Positions 18,788 to 27,221 of a DNA stretch of 64,000 nucleotides are shown in pieces. This stretch comes from Pusillimonas sp. MFBS29 (GTDB lineage Bacteria > Pseudomonadota > Gammaproteobacteria > Burkholderiales > Burkholderiaceae_B): the NCBI RefSeq assembly GCF_020687695.1, contig NZ_JAJEWL010000006.1, forward strand, positions 124,001-188,000, read 5' to 3'. Each line of letters begins with the position of its first letter. Within the stretch, counting starts at the first letter, position 1. The translations under genes and the position numbers were made by a program. The notes below the pieces were generated by a model. That model made no database searches, had not been told where the DNA came from, and saw only the letters and a program-made list of their open reading frames with translations.

Positions 18788-19303
18788 ATGCGTTTAACAA
18801 CCAAAGGACGTTTTGCGGTAACCGCCATGATAGACCTGGCGTTGCGGCAAAATAGCGGACCCGTCACATTGGCCGCCATCAGCGAGCGGCAAAATATCTC
18901 GCTGTCGTACCTGGAGCAATTGTTTGGCAAGCTGCGCCGGCACGAGCTGGTTGATAGCGTACGCGGCCCGGGTGGTGGCTATTCGCTAGCCACACTTGCG
19001 CGCAACATTACGGTGGCTGATATTATCTTCGCGGTCGATGAACCGCTCGATGCCACCAGTTGTGGCGGCAAGGAAAATTGCAATGTGGGCCGCAATGGCA
19101 GCAGCGGCAAATGCATGACCCACGAGCTTTGGTCCAATCTTAATCGTAAAATGATCGATTATCTTGATTCGGTCAGCCTGCAGGATCTGGCCGACCAGGA
19201 GCGCATGCGTCAGCTGCAGGAATCCTCGCGTTCAAAGTTGCCCCAATCCGCTACTATTCGAATTAACCGTTCACCCGACGCGCTCATCGCGTCCACCCAG
19301 TAA
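18788..19303 (+). CDS. iscR: Fe-S cluster-sensing regulator IscR
   Basis: IscR is an Rrf2-family winged-helix regulator that senses cell Fe-S status through its own [2Fe-2S] cluster and controls the isc operon. The 171-residue protein has the N-terminal [19 protein letters not shown] and the HTH region [19 protein letters not shown]. The ligands are in CGGKENC and [10 protein letters not shown]: three cysteines and a histidine. The loop between the second and third cysteine is longer than in E. coli (10 residues rather than about 5). It is followed 19 bases later by iscS. Operator sites upstream support autoregulation. Confidence 0.97.
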   Translation: MRLTTKGRFAVTAMIDLALRQNSGPVTLAAISERQNISLSYLEQLFGKLRRHELVDSVRGPGGGYSLATLARNITVADIIFAVDEPLDATSCGGKENCNVGRNGSSGKCMTHELWSNLNRKMIDYLDSVSLQDLADQERMRQLQESSRSKLPQSATIRINRSPDALIASTQ

Positions 19304-19322
19304 CCTCATCAGGAATGACTCC

Positions 19323-20534
19323 ATGGATACACGCCCCATTTATCTAGACTACTCGGCTACCACCCCGGTGGATCCTCGTGTTGTCCAGAAAATGGTGCCG
19401 TGGCTGTACGAGCGCTTCGGCAACGCGGCGTCCAACAGTCATGCTTACGGCTGGGATGCCGAAGAGGCCGTAGAGGCCGCCAGAAGCCAGGTCGCACAGC
19501 TGGTCAATGCCGATCCGCGTGAAATTGTCTGGACCTCCGGCGCCACCGAATCCAACAATCTGGCCATAAAGGGCACCGCGCAATTTCATGCCGGGCGCGG
19601 CAAGCACATCATCACGCTCAAAACCGAGCACAAGGCGGTGCTTGATACCTGCCGCGAGCTCGAGCGTGAAGGCTTCCAGGTCAGTTACCTCGACGTTCAG
19701 GAAAACGGCCTGCTGGATCTGAACGTACTGAAGTCAGCCTTGCAGGCCGACACCACACTGGTGTCCGTCATGCTGGTCAATAACGAAATCGGTGTCATTC
19801 AGGATATCGCTGCCATAGGTGACATTTGTCGCGAAAAGGGCGTCGTGTTTCATGTGGATGCGGCGCAGGCCACCGGTAAGGTTGCCATAGACCTGCAGGC
19901 ACTCAATGTTGATCTTATGTCGTTTTCGGCGCACAAGACCTATGGTCCGAAAGGGGTGGGAGCCTTGTTCGTACGACGCAAGCCGCGCGCGCGTATTCAG
20001 GCCCAGATACACGGTGGCGGGCACGAACGCGGCATGCGTTCAGGCACTTTGCCTACGCACCAGATCGTCGGCATGGGCCATGCGTTCGTTCTCGCCGCCC
20101 TCGAGATGGCCACCGAGAACGAACGCATACGCGGTCTGCGTGACCGCTTGTGGGCAGGTTTGGCGCGCATTCCCGAAGTATTCCTGAATGGTGATCTTGA
20201 GCAGCGTGTACCGCATAACCTGAACGTCAGCTTCAGCCATATCGAAGGGGAAGCCCTGATCATGGGTCTCAAAGGCCTGGCCGTATCCAGCGGTTCGGCA
20301 TGTACCTCGGCCAGCCTCGAACCGTCGCATGTCTTGCGAGCGCTGGGGCGCAGCGACGAGCTTGCTCACAGCTCCTTGCGTCTTTCGCTGGGGCGCTATA
20401 CAACGGCTCAAGACATCGATGCAGCCATCGCACAAATTACGTCTCAGGTCGATCGCCTGCGCCAGTTGTCCCCGTTGTGGGAAATGGCCCAAGAGGGCGT
20501 AGACTTGAATTCGGTGCAATGGGCCTCATCTTAA
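19323..20534 (+). CDS. iscS: Cysteine desulfurase IscS
   Basis: IscS takes sulfur from cysteine as a persulfide and passes it to IscU and other acceptors, using pyridoxal phosphate. The 403-residue protein begins [16 protein letters not shown]. The PLP lysine is in [16 protein letters not shown] and the mobile persulfide cysteine in [21 protein letters not shown]. The C-terminal tail [13 protein letters not shown] matches the segment of E. coli IscS that contacts IscU. All catalytic residues are intact, unlike the neighbouring iscU. Second gene of the isc operon, 19 bases after iscR. Confidence 0.98.
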   Translation: MDTRPIYLDYSATTPVDPRVVQKMVPWLYERFGNAASNSHAYGWDAEEAVEAARSQVAQLVNADPREIVWTSGATESNNLAIKGTAQFHAGRGKHIITLKTEHKAVLDTCRELEREGFQVSYLDVQENGLLDLNVLKSALQADTTLVSVMLVNNEIGVIQDIAAIGDICREKGVVFHVDAAQATGKVAIDLQALNVDLMSFSAHKTYGPKGVGALFVRRKPRARIQAQIHGGGHERGMRSGTLPTHQIVGMGHAFVLAALEMATENERIRGLRDRLWAGLARIPEVFLNGDLEQRVPHNLNVSFSHIEGEALIMGLKGLAVSSGSACTSASLEPSHVLRALGRSDELAHSSLRLSLGRYTTAQDIDAAIAQITSQVDRLRQLSPLWEMAQEGVDLNSVQWASS

Positions 20535-20553
20535 AGTAAACGGGGTCAGCATC

Positions 20554-20940
20554 ATGGCTTATAGCGACAAGGTTATCGATCATTACGAAAACCCCCGCAA
20601 CGCGGGGGCATTTGCCATTACAGAGCCCCATGTGGGCACAGGAATGGTGGGGGCGCCCGCCAATGGCGAGGTCATGCGCTTGCAGATCAAGGTCGATCCC
20701 CAATCGGGTATCATTGATGATGCAAGGTTCAAGACCTACGGTTGTGGCTCGGCCATAGCGGCAACATCACTGGCCACCGTCTGGCTAAAGGGTAAAACAC
20801 TAGACCAGGCGCTGGAAATCCGCCATGCGCAGATAGCACAAGAGCTGGCACTTCCGCCGGTAAAGATTCATTGTTCCATACTGGCGCAAGACGCCATCCA
20901 GGCAGCAGTACGGAACTACAGGGAAAAGTATCAGGAATAA
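20554..20940 (+). CDS. iscU: IscU-like Fe-S scaffold protein lacking Cys37
   Basis: IscU is the scaffold on which IscS-derived sulfur and iron form [2Fe-2S] clusters. The 128-residue protein is plainly Isc[17 protein letters not shown] at the start, TYGCGSAIA, and [11 protein letters not shown] with the HscA-binding LPPVK. However, the conserved PACGDV motif reads PANGEV. The first ligand cysteine (Cys37 in E. coli) is Asn, and the adjacent Asp39 is Glu. Cys63, His105 and Cys106 remain. This residue is invariant in characterised scaffolds and needed for assembly, so the protein may not be a standard scaffold. It lies between intact iscS and iscA; hscB, hscA and fdx do not follow. A functional paralogue elsewhere in the genome is probable. 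Confidence 0.92.
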   Translation: MAYSDKVIDHYENPRNAGAFAITEPHVGTGMVGAPANGEVMRLQIKVDPQSGIIDDARFKTYGCGSAIAATSLATVWLKGKTLDQALEIRHAQIAQELALPPVKIHCSILAQDAIQAAVRNYREKYQE

Positions 20941-20942
20941 CT

Positions 20943-21266
20943 ATGGGAATTACGCTTACACAACAAGCGGCTGACCATATCAGCCGTTATATCGAAAAAC
21001 GCGGCAAAGGCCTGGGCCTGCGGCTGGGTGTCAAGACCACGGGTTGCTCGGGTCTGGCTTACAAGCTTGAATATGTCGATGAACCCAACTCTGAAGACAT
21101 CCTTTGCGAGCAATTCGGCGTACGCGTTTATATCGATCCGAAAAGTTTGCCTTTCGTCGATGGAACACAGCTCGACTATGCCCGCGAAGGCCTGAACGAA
21201 GGGTTCAAGTTCATCAACCCCAACGAAAAAGCATCCTGCGGCTGCGGGGAATCGTTCACCGTTTAA
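20943..21266 (+). CDS. iscA: Iron-sulfur cluster assembly protein IscA (A-type carrier)
   Basis: A-type carriers accept Fe-S clusters or iron and deliver them to target enzymes. The 107-residue protein has the three conserved cysteines, one in [17 protein letters not shown] near residue 35 and two in the C-terminal CGCGESF. It starts two bases after the iscU stop, so the genes are translationally linked. Downstream, where hscB-hscA-fdx-iscX usually continue the operon in proteobacteria, there is a terminator and then mobile-element debris. Confidence 0.95.
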   Translation: MGITLTQQAADHISRYIEKRGKGLGLRLGVKTTGCSGLAYKLEYVDEPNSEDILCEQFGVRVYIDPKSLPFVDGTQLDYAREGLNEGFKFINPNEKASCGCGESFTV

Positions 21267-21315
21267 AGCCGCCGGTCGGGGTGATTCCCTGGCGGTTCTG
21301 CAGCTGAAATACAAC

Positions 21316-21343
21316 AAGGGTCGGCCATGCCGGCCCTTTTTCT
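21316..21343 (+). terminator. Intrinsic terminator after iscA
   Basis: Stem AAGGGTCGGC/GCCGGCCCTT with a CAT loop and one T-G wobble, ending in a T-run. It starts 50 bases after the iscA stop. It ends the isc transcript here, consistent with iscA being the last gene of this operon. Confidence 0.75.
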
Positions 21344-21368
21344 TGTATGGGAAAGTCTGCGATTTACC

Positions 21369-21521
21369 TACATTTCAGCGGATATGGCGCTGCGGCTGGC
21401 TGCTGCCTTTGGAACCAGCGCCGAAATGTGGCTCAATATGCAAACCAAGTACGATCTCTGGCAGGCTGAGAGTGAGCCACGACCAGAGGTGCTGCCGTTT
21501 TGTGAGCCAGCTCACGCTTGA
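21369..21521 (+). pseudogene. Remnant of a HigA-type antitoxin (C-terminal part)
   Basis: The translation ISADMALRLAAAFGTSAEMW, followed by NMQTKYDLWQA, matches the C-terminal half of HigA/VapI-type helix-turn-helix antitoxins. The N-terminal helix-turn-helix start is missing: the preceding bases are the isc terminator and give no HTH sequence. No HigB toxin gene is seen. It is interpreted as a truncated leftover of a toxin-antitoxin module brought in or broken when this junction was rearranged. The frame also has an ATG at 21327, inside the terminator, but a functional product is unlikely. Confidence 0.65.
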
Positions 21522-21591
21522 TTTCAACTCGGCAATGATTTTTCCAGTATGGCGAAGTTACCCGCCGTTACGCTTCAATCCACGCCGGCCT

Positions 21592-22560
21592 CTATTTGAA
21601 TACGTCTTCAATGCTCTGTGCATCAAGTACCTGTTCGGCCCAGCGGCTTAGTACGGCGTCGTCAGCCGCTACCAGCTTCACCTTTGCCCAGTCTGGCAAT
21701 ACCCCGAATTTGCGGGTGATCAGGGTGGATAGAAGCGCTGCAAAACCTTCTGCTTTGCCTTCCTGTCTTCCTTCCAGTTTCCCTTCTTCCCGCTCGCGCT
21801 TGAGGCGAACGCGTTCAATGCTGGTTACGTAGTTCATCCGGGTTTCCTCTTCAAGTTTTTGCACGGCGTCTTCAAAAGCCATTTCAAGCGGTTCGGGTAA
21901 CGCCAGCATCGCATCGATGATGCGAAACAGCATGATCACATTATCGCGCTGATAGCCCCACAGGTACAGCCGTTTCACCAGTTCGGTCTTGCGCACAAGC
22001 CGATGTCGGTCGGCCCGCGTGGCATTTGCTTCCAGCTGGGTCAGCATCACGACGGCAAACGGGTTGGCCGGCGCCAGTCTGATCAGCTCATCCATGCGCG
22101 GACGCCAGTCTTCCAGGCGTGCGACCGGAAAGGTGAAGCGCAGACTGCAATCCCAGAATTGCTCCTGGTAGGACAGGTAAGGGGCTTGATCCTGTGCCGG
22201 GGCATCGGTCAGCACGGCCAGGCTGACCAGGTGCTCTGTGGGATACTTTTCATGCAGCCGGATGTAGTAGGTGTACATACGGTAGGAAAATGCTGGGTCG
22301 TTCCCCGCCTGGATTTCCACATGAATCCATAACAGGGTAGCCTGGCCATCAAGCAGTCGTACCGATACCAGTTTGTCGACATGGCGCCTGCCGCGCTTGG
22401 CGCTGCGCATCAGTGCCTGCAGTTCCTTGTCACGGAAAACAGGCGGTTCGCGCCAGTCGATTCGGGCATGCAGGTCGGGCCACAACAAGGCCATAAATTC
22501 TGGAAAATAGCCTTCGAGCGCTTCTTTCCAGGCGCTGTCGTAATCGGAAACCGTCGTCAT
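21592..22560 (-). mobile_element. Rpn-family putative transposase/nuclease (PD-(D/E)XK fold)
   Basis: A 322-residue protein of the Rpn/YhgA-like family, often called putative transposase; Rpn proteins are DNA endonucleases that promote RecA-independent recombination. The PD-(D/E)XK core appears as HVDKLVSVRLLDG followed by LLWIHVEIQAG near residues 60-85, with an Asp and the E-x-Q pair. The tail carries the charged repeat EEGKLEGRQEGKAEG typical of the family. The ATG at 22560 begins MTTVSDYDSAWKEALEGYFPEF; the frame is open further upstream but that part is not coding. No terminal inverted repeats or target duplication were found. It is oriented against the isc operon. Confidence 0.75.
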
Positions 22561-22736
22561 GGCGTGCCTGCGGCAAAGTGGTGGAGCAACCACTATAGGC
22601 AGGGAATGCAGCGGAAAGTGGCCTGGGTGCAGGCTATGATCCCTTGCAGGAAGTACGTACCCATGTTCAGCGGCACCCTTGTCATCCCGGCAAGCTATGA
22701 TAGTAATGCTTTCTTCATCTTCCACGAGCTTGCCAC

Positions 22737-23624
22737 ATGACTTCCATCCCTGTTTTGCGTTTCGGCCTGGCGGCCAATCGTTTGCATCATGAAACCTACG
22801 GTGCGGCACTGTTCCAGTGGCTGGAGCAGTCGGCGGCCGGCATACGCGAACTGGGTATGGAGTTCCATACCGTGGGGCGTACTTTCGACGCCATCGAGCG
22901 CTCGGGCCTGCTGGCCGGCCACCAGGGGCTGATTCGCTATCCTTTTGGCCGTGAAGGCGGCCTGATGAAGCTGGTGGCCAGGGTGACCGAGAGCCGGGAC
23001 GACCAGGCGCCTTTTGACGGCGCAATCTATCTGATCGATCCGGTCGATCCTTCCTCCATATTCCCCGAGGCGCTGGCCTTAAAGCGTCAGTGCATTACGC
23101 ATGGCCGGCCTTTTGTTTCCACGCTGATGGGTGCGATCGAGTGGGTGGAAATCGAACGTTTGTGCGCAGGCCTGACGCCAGATGCGGCCCTGAAGCCGCT
23201 ATTCAATTTCTCAGACCAAACCCTGGCCCTGATTGCACACGATGCCCTGAAAGACGACATGGTTGCGTTTGCCGACCAGCACTTCCAGGTGTTGTCGCGT
23301 TTCGCCAGCAGGGTGGGTACGGGTACGACCAGCGGCCGCCTGAACGAGCTGGCCTGGTCGCGCGGCTGGCCCAAGGACACTCCGTGGGTGCAGCCTTATC
23401 TTAGCGGACCTTTGGGCGGAGACGCCCAGATTGCAGAGCTGGTGCTGGAGCGGCGCTGCCAGCGCGTGATCTTTTTTGAAGACCCGCACGTGGCGCGCCA
23501 GCACGAGGCCGATATTCAGCTGCTTGAACGCGCGGTGCGCGTGGTCACCGACAAGGCGGCCTGCATTGCCTCGCCGGCGGTGGCCCACAAGTGGGCCGGT
23601 GCTGTGCAGCCTTTGCAAGGCTAG
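22737..23624 (+). CDS. Methylglyoxal synthase with a duplicated, degenerate N-terminal MGS domain
   Basis: Methylglyoxal synthase turns dihydroxyacetone phosphate into methylglyoxal and phosphate, an overflow branch of glycolysis. E. coli MgsA has about 152 residues; this protein has 295. Residues 163-290 align with MgsA and keep its key motifs: AHD (167-169), TGTTSG (195-200), GPLGGD with the catalytic Asp near 229, and HEAD with a second Asp near 259. Residues 7-137 resemble the same fold (YPFGREGG in place of SGPMGGD, then IDPVDP...GRPFVSTLMGAIEWV) but have lost the active-site residues. The first half may be regulatory or structural. No operon partner is obvious; lysS is convergent. Confidence 0.8.
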   Translation: MTSIPVLRFGLAANRLHHETYGAALFQWLEQSAAGIRELGMEFHTVGRTFDAIERSGLLAGHQGLIRYPFGREGGLMKLVARVTESRDDQAPFDGAIYLIDPVDPSSIFPEALALKRQCITHGRPFVSTLMGAIEWVEIERLCAGLTPDAALKPLFNFSDQTLALIAHDALKDDMVAFADQHFQVLSRFASRVGTGTTSGRLNELAWSRGWPKDTPWVQPYLSGPLGGDAQIAELVLERRCQRVIFFEDPHVARQHEADIQLLERAVRVVTDKAACIASPAVAHKWAGAVQPLQG

Positions 23625-23650
23625 CACGACGCACGGCAAAGGCGCCTGGT

Positions 23651-25171
23651 TTAGTCTTCGCGCCGCAGGTGTGGGAACAGGATGACGTCGCGTATGCTGG
23701 GGCTGTCGGTCAGCAGCATGACCAGACGGTCTATGCCTATGCCGCAGCCGCCTGTGGGGGGCATGCCGTATTCCAGCGCCCGTATATAGTCGGCGTCGTA
23801 ATACATGGCTTCTTCATCGCCGGCATCCTTGGCTTCAACCTGGGCCAGAAAGCGTGCTGCCTGGTCTTCGGGGTCGTTCAGCTCTGAAAACCCGTTGGCG
23901 ATTTCACGGCCGGTCATGAACAGTTCAAAACGTTCGGTGATGCCTTCCTGTGTATCGGAGGCGCGTGCCAGCGGTGACACTTCAACGGGGTAGTCGATGA
24001 TGTAGGTGGGGTTCCACAGCTTGGCTTCGGCGGTTTCCTCGAACAGGGCCAGTTGCAGCGCGCCCACACCGGCGCGGGCCAGTACGGGGCCGTTCACGTC
24101 GGCACCCAGGCGTTTCAGCTCGGTGCGCAGGAAGTCAGTGTCGTGCAGTTGTTCCTGGGTGTAGCCCGGTGCGTACTTCATGATGGCCTGAACGATGGTC
24201 AGGCGGTCAAAGGGCTGGCTCAGGTCCAGTTCACGCTCCTGATAGGTCAGCACGGCACTGCCGCAGGCGGCAATGGCTGCTTCGCGGATCAATGTTTCGG
24301 TAAAGTCCATCAGCCAGCGGTAGTCGGTATAGGCTGCGTAGAACTCCATCATGGTGAATTCGGGGTTGTGACGCGGGCTGACGCCTTCGTTGCGGAAGTT
24401 GCGGTTCACTTCAAACACGCGGTCAAAGCCGCCCACCACCAGGCGCTTCAGGTAAAGCTCTGGTGCAATGCGCAGGAACATTTCCATGTCCAGGGCGTTG
24501 TGGTGGGTCACGAAGGGTTTGGCTGCCGCACCGCCGGGTATGGGATGCAGCATGGGGGTTTCGACCTCAAGAAAGCCGGCGTTGATCATGTGATGACGTA
24601 TGCTGCCGATGGCCTTGCTGCGCGCAAGAAAGCTGCGGCGCGTTTCTTCGGTCATGATCAGGTCGACATAGCGCTGGCGATAGCGCAGTTCGGTATCGGC
24701 CACACCATGGAATTTGTCGGGCAGGGGTCGCAATGACTTGGTCAGCAGACGCACGGTGGTCGCGTGGACCGAAAGCTCGCCTTTGTTGGTCTTGAACATC
24801 TTGCCTTCGACCGCAATGATGTCGCCGATGTCCCAGGTTTTGAACTGGGCGTAGATGTCTTCGCCGATGGTGTTCCTGTCCAGAAAGATCTGGATGCGTC
24901 CCGAGCTGTCTTGCAGGGTGGCAAAACTGGCCTTGCCCATCACGCGCTTGAGCATCATGCGCCCGGCCACTTTCACTTGCTTATCAACCTCGGCCAGCGC
25001 TTCTTTTTCGAGCTCGTCGTAGGCGGCGTGCAGGGCGGCGGCCACGTTGTCGGGCTGGAAGTCGTTGGGGTAGGCCACGCCCTGTTCACGCAGTTTGGCC
25101 AGCTTGCTGCGGCGTTCGGCGATCAGGTGGTTTTCGTCAGTGGCGATGCTGGGTGGGGTTGGTTCGTTCAT
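23651..25171 (-). CDS. lysS: Lysyl-tRNA synthetase, class II
   Basis: LysS charges tRNA-Lys with lysine. The 506-residue protein has the OB-fold anticodon-binding domain (about residues 55-170, [23 protein letters not shown]) and the class II catalytic core. Motif 2 is [26 protein letters not shown] and motif 3 is [16 protein letters not shown] near the C-terminus. Length is as in E. coli LysS. It is the last gene of a prfB-SDR-lysS transcription unit; prfB-lysS is a widely conserved pair, here split by a dehydrogenase gene. Confidence 0.98.
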   Translation of the reverse strand: MNEPTPPSIATDENHLIAERRSKLAKLREQGVAYPNDFQPDNVAAALHAAYDELEKEALAEVDKQVKVAGRMMLKRVMGKASFATLQDSSGRIQIFLDRNTIGEDIYAQFKTWDIGDIIAVEGKMFKTNKGELSVHATTVRLLTKSLRPLPDKFHGVADTELRYRQRYVDLIMTEETRRSFLARSKAIGSIRHHMINAGFLEVETPMLHPIPGGAAAKPFVTHHNALDMEMFLRIAPELYLKRLVVGGFDRVFEVNRNFRNEGVSPRHNPEFTMMEFYAAYTDYRWLMDFTETLIREAAIAACGSAVLTYQERELDLSQPFDRLTIVQAIMKYAPGYTQEQLHDTDFLRTELKRLGADVNGPVLARAGVGALQLALFEETAEAKLWNPTYIIDYPVEVSPLARASDTQEGITERFELFMTGREIANGFSELNDPEDQAARFLAQVEAKDAGDEEAMYYDADYIRALEYGMPPTGGCGIGIDRLVMLLTDSPSIRDVILFPHLRRED

Positions 25172-25183
25172 GATACTTATTAA

Positions 25184-25936
25184 TTAGGCGTGATTTCTGA
25201 TGTCGTCGAGCACGGTGGTGCCGAAGTCGTCGCTGGACAGGTAGCGCAAGATGCGGTCAGCCACGTCGCCGGGGGCGGCCAGTTGGCCCTGCTCATGCAA
25301 TTGTGCAAAGCGCTCTACATTGGGGAAGTCGGTGCTGGCACTGCTGCGTATGGTTTCCTGCATGCCTGTGTCGATCACGCCAGGTGCCAGCGAAACGATA
25401 CGTACACCATGATTCTCGGCGTCTATTACCCTGGTGTAGTGATCCAGCGCCGCCTTGGTGGCGCAATAAACGCCCCAGCCTGCGGTGGGATTGCGGCCGG
25501 CGCCCGATGAAATGTTGATGATGCGGCAGTCGGCCTGCAAAGGCTTGACGGCCTGCAGAAATGCCGCCGTAATCAGCATGACGCTGGTCACGTTCAGGCT
25601 GAAGGCCGCGGTAATGGCGGCGGCGCTGTCAAGATCGCCGGCCTGGTTGATGGGGTGTACGGTGCCCGCGTTGTTGATCAGTACATAACGCTGCGCGCCG
25701 GCAGGCAGGCCCGCCACCACTTGTTTGGCTACCCGCTCGGCAGCCGATGGGTTGGCCAGGTCGGATTGCACCTGCTGCAGTGTGCAGCCAATGGCAGCCG
25801 CTCGCTCGGCCAGCCTGGGGTCGTGGCTGCGGGCCACGGTGGTCAGGCGGGTGCCGTTCTGCATCAGGCCCAGGGCCAAAGCCTGGCCCAGCCCGCGCGA
25901 GGCGCCGGTTACGATGGCGACGGTGCTTGTTTCCAT
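25184..25936 (-). CDS. Short-chain dehydrogenase/reductase (sepiapterin/benzil reductase-like)
   Basis: A 250-residue classical SDR. The cofactor motif is TGASRGLG at residues 10-17, NNAG follows near 90, and the catalytic triad is the Ser in NISSGAG plus YCATK (YxxxK). It resembles the YueD/sepiapterin-reductase-like group (C-terminal IRSSASTDFPNVERF and a short tail) and probably uses NADPH. The natural substrate is unknown. The start is two bases from the prfB stop and lysS follows after 12 bases, so all three are likely co-transcribed. Its placement inside the prfB-lysS pair is unusual, and no functional link to translation is evident. Confidence 0.85.
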   Translation of the reverse strand: METSTVAIVTGASRGLGQALALGLMQNGTRLTTVARSHDPRLAERAAAIGCTLQQVQSDLANPSAAERVAKQVVAGLPAGAQRYVLINNAGTVHPINQAGDLDSAAAITAAFSLNVTSVMLITAAFLQAVKPLQADCRIINISSGAGRNPTAGWGVYCATKAALDHYTRVIDAENHGVRIVSLAPGVIDTGMQETIRSSASTDFPNVERFAQLHEQGQLAAPGDVADRILRYLSSDDFGTTVLDDIRNHA

Positions 25937-25938
25937 GG

Positions 25939-27043
25939 TTATACCCCTTGTTTCAGGCTGGCCTGTATGAATGGGTCAAGGTCGCCATCCAGCACTTTTT
26001 GCGTATTGGAAATTTCGACGTTGGTGCGCAAGTCTTTGATGCGGCTTTGGTCGAGCACATAAGAGCGAATCTGATGGCCCCAGCCCACATCGGTCTTGGC
26101 GTCTTCCATTTTCTGTTGTTCGGCCATGCGGTTGCGCATTTCAAGTTCGTAAAGGCGAGACTTCAGCATCTGCATGGCTTCGGCACGGTTGCGGTGCTGC
26201 GAGCGGTCGTTCTGGCACTGCACGACAATTCCGGTGGGCATGTGCGTAATGCGTACAGCCGAGTCGGTCTTGTTGATGTGCTGACCGCCGGCGCCGCTGG
26301 CGCGGTAGGTGTCTACGCGCAGGTCGGCCGGGTTGACCTCGATTTCAACCGAGTCGTCGACTTCGGGGTAGACGAACACGCTGGCAAATGAGGTGTGGCG
26401 GCCGTTGGCCGAGTCGAAGGGGCTTTTGCGCACCAGGCGATGCACGCCGGTTTCGGTACGCAGCAGGCCGAAGGCATATTCGCCTTCGATCTTGATGGTG
26501 GCCGATTTGATGCCGGCCACGTCGCCGTCAGACTCTTCCAGCACTTCGGTCTTGAAGTCTTTGTTTTCGCAGTAGCGCAAGTATTGGCGCAGCAAGATGG
26601 AAGCCCAGTCCTGGGCTTCGGTGCCGCCGGCGCCGGCTTGTATATCCATGAAGCAATTGAGTGGATCGGCCGGATTGGAAAACATGCGACGGAATTCCAG
26701 TTCTTCCAGGCGGGCGCCGATGGCGTCTGTGTCGTGTTCGACGGCAGCCAGGGTGGCGTCGTCGTCATCGTCGGCTGCCAGCTCGAACAGCTCTTGGGCG
26801 TCGGACAGGCCGGTGGCGATCTCGGTCAAGGTGTGGACGACGTTTTCCAGGCTTTTTTTCTCGCGCCCCAGATCCTGGGCGTGTTTGGGGTCGTTCCAGA
26901 CGTCGGGATTTTCGAGTTCGGCGTTGACTACATGCAGGCGTTCAGCTTTGGCATCGTAGTCAAAGATACCTCCGGAGTGAGTCCTGACGCTCCGCGTAGT
27001 CTTCCAGGCGGGCGGCAAGTTGGTTCTGGCGTTCGGCTTCCAT
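25939..27043 (-). CDS. prfB: Peptide chain release factor 2, made by programmed +1 frameshift
   Basis: RF2 recognises UGA and UAA stop codons and triggers peptide release. Reading starts at the ATG at 27043 ([20 protein letters not shown]...) and meets an in-frame TGA after 26 codons. A +1 shift at CTT-TGA-C then continues into the main frame, giving about 367 residues, close to E. coli RF2 (365). The stop-recognition SPF is in [10 protein letters not shown] and the peptidyl-transferase GGQ in [20 protein letters not shown] simple single-frame reading gives a false N-terminus. Upstream of the SDR gene and lysS in one operon. Confidence 0.97.
26959..26974 (-). promoter_or_regulatory. RF2 autoregulatory +1 frameshift site
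   Basis: On the minus strand the site reads CGGAGGTATCTTTGAC. It has a Shine-Dalgarno-like GGAGG, a slippery CTT, the UGA stop and a following C. This is the classic RF2 frameshift window: when RF2 is scarce, ribosomes pause at UGA C and slip forward by one base. The layout matches the E. coli site. Confidence 0.95.
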
Positions 27044-27221
27044 ATTGATGATTCCTGATGGTGTGTTTGCGGGCTTTTGAGCGGCAATGTTTTTTATTAA
27101 CCCGCTATTTTACCCTGTACTTGAGTGACAACACCGCGCGCCGGTTCTGGCCCTGTGCGGGCGGCGGCGATAGAATGCACCTTGGTCCAATACTATCGTG
27201 CCGCGAGGCACCCGCCTGTTC

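Noticed and set aside
22561-23025. Upstream in-frame extension of the Rpn-family gene
   Set aside because: Low-complexity Pro/Arg/Gly translation opposite the methylglyoxal synthase gene; the family start MTTVSDYDSAW is at 22560.
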